Below the pieces are notes generated by a model, which was not told the origin of the DNA, did not search any database, and saw only the letters and a program-made list of their open reading frames with translations. Of a DNA stretch of 18,720 nt, positions 18,354 through 18,720 are shown in pieces. The stretch comes from Mucidula mucida (lineage: Eukaryota > Basidiomycota > Agaricomycetes > Agaricales > Physalacriaceae). Location of the stretch: positions 1 through 18,720 of the forward strand of contig JADNYV010000649.1 of NCBI GenBank assembly GCA_015501055.1, read 5' to 3'. Positions within the stretch are counted from its first letter, which is position 1, and each line of letters begins with the position of its first letter. Made by a program: the position numbers and the translations under genes.

Positions 18354-18720
18354 ATGGCGGAACAACTGCACAAAGTTATTGTGATTGGAGCTGGTATGAT
18401 TTCTTTCAATCCCTTTTCTTACCTACTTGACTATTTGTTAAGGCGTCATCGGACTGACGACTGCATTGAAGATTCAAGAGAAAGGAGGATATGCAGTCAC
18501 CATCGTCGCAGAGGTCTTTCCGACCGATCCGAAAACCGTCAAGTATACTAGTCTGTGGGCTGTATGTGGTCGCACGGTCAAAAGCCACGTCATTCTCACC
18601 ATTGATATCTTCGTTAGGGCGCTCATCACGTCAGTCATGCTGACGGCGACCCCGTTCAACTAAGTGCGTCCATCATTCACACAGGACGCGACTGTTGCTT
18701 GATGAATATCAGAGATTGAA
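18354..18720 (+). CDS. D-amino-acid oxidase, 5' part, runs off the right edge
   Basis: Exons 18354-18393, 18443-18561 and 18618-18663, plus the start of a fourth at 18713, join in phase through GT..AG introns of 49, 56 and 49 nt. The predicted N-terminus reads VIVIGAGVIGLTTALKIQEK, with the FAD dinucleotide-binding GxGxxG at residues 12-17. Next come VTIVAE, then FPTDPKTVKYTSLWAGAHH, matching the D-amino-acid oxidase segment with the conserved W-A-G-x-H. The family oxidises D-amino acids to 2-oxo acids, ammonia and hydrogen peroxide, usually in peroxisomes. D-aspartate oxidase is a close alternative, because the substrate-determining residues lie beyond the window. No frame break is seen in the part present. 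The start has two TATA boxes just upstream. Confidence 0.8.

Noticed and set aside
1..18720. CRISPR array, bacterial operon or phage-type defence system
   Set aside because: No regularly spaced repeats, ribosome-binding sites or prokaryotic gene order; the introns and gene families are eukaryotic.

Overview
The window looks like basidiomycete (probably Agaricomycete) nuclear DNA. Genes lie on both strands and are cut by many short GT..AG introns, mostly about 47-54 nt. Intergenic gaps are small, several starts have a TATA box 35-50 bp upstream, and the proteins recognised are eukaryotic, several of them typically fungal. All identifications rest on motifs read by eye; no database search was possible.

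Layout. Bases 1-1361 hold the C-terminal half of a SET-domain protein on the plus strand (about 633-1361, damaged), plus a tentative spliced minus-strand gene that runs off the left edge. Next comes a 2.7-kb block holding a CDC123/D123-like gene (plus, 2569-3522) and a small one-pass membrane protein (minus, 3904-4437). Two diverged arms of an inverted repeat flank this block (about 1620-1900 and 4601-4904). Bases 5113-7829 (minus) carry an intact three-exon VIT + von Willebrand A gene of 871 residues. Bases 8778-11670 (minus) carry a seven-exon Bur1/CDK9-type kinase with an RS/proline-rich N-terminus. It shares a 119-bp divergent promoter with a six-exon MTH1-type Nudix hydrolase (plus, 11790-12640). 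After a 1.2-kb gap, a second, frame-broken copy of the VIT-VWA gene lies in opposite orientation (plus, 13821-16610). It is followed by a sphingolipid delta-4 desaturase gene (plus, 16770-18100) and the first exons of a D-amino-acid oxidase (plus, 18354 to the right edge).

No operon-like logic or single pathway joins these genes. The main structural themes are the inverted VIT-VWA duplication and the inverted repeat around the CDC123 block. The third theme concerns data quality: nearly every frame break I could localise (SET gene, kinase, Nudix, second VIT-VWA copy, desaturase) can be explained by loss of one base from a run of identical bases. That suggests consensus errors at least as strongly as gene decay, so the pseudogene calls are provisional. 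I did not find a convincing new defence, mobile or biosynthetic system.
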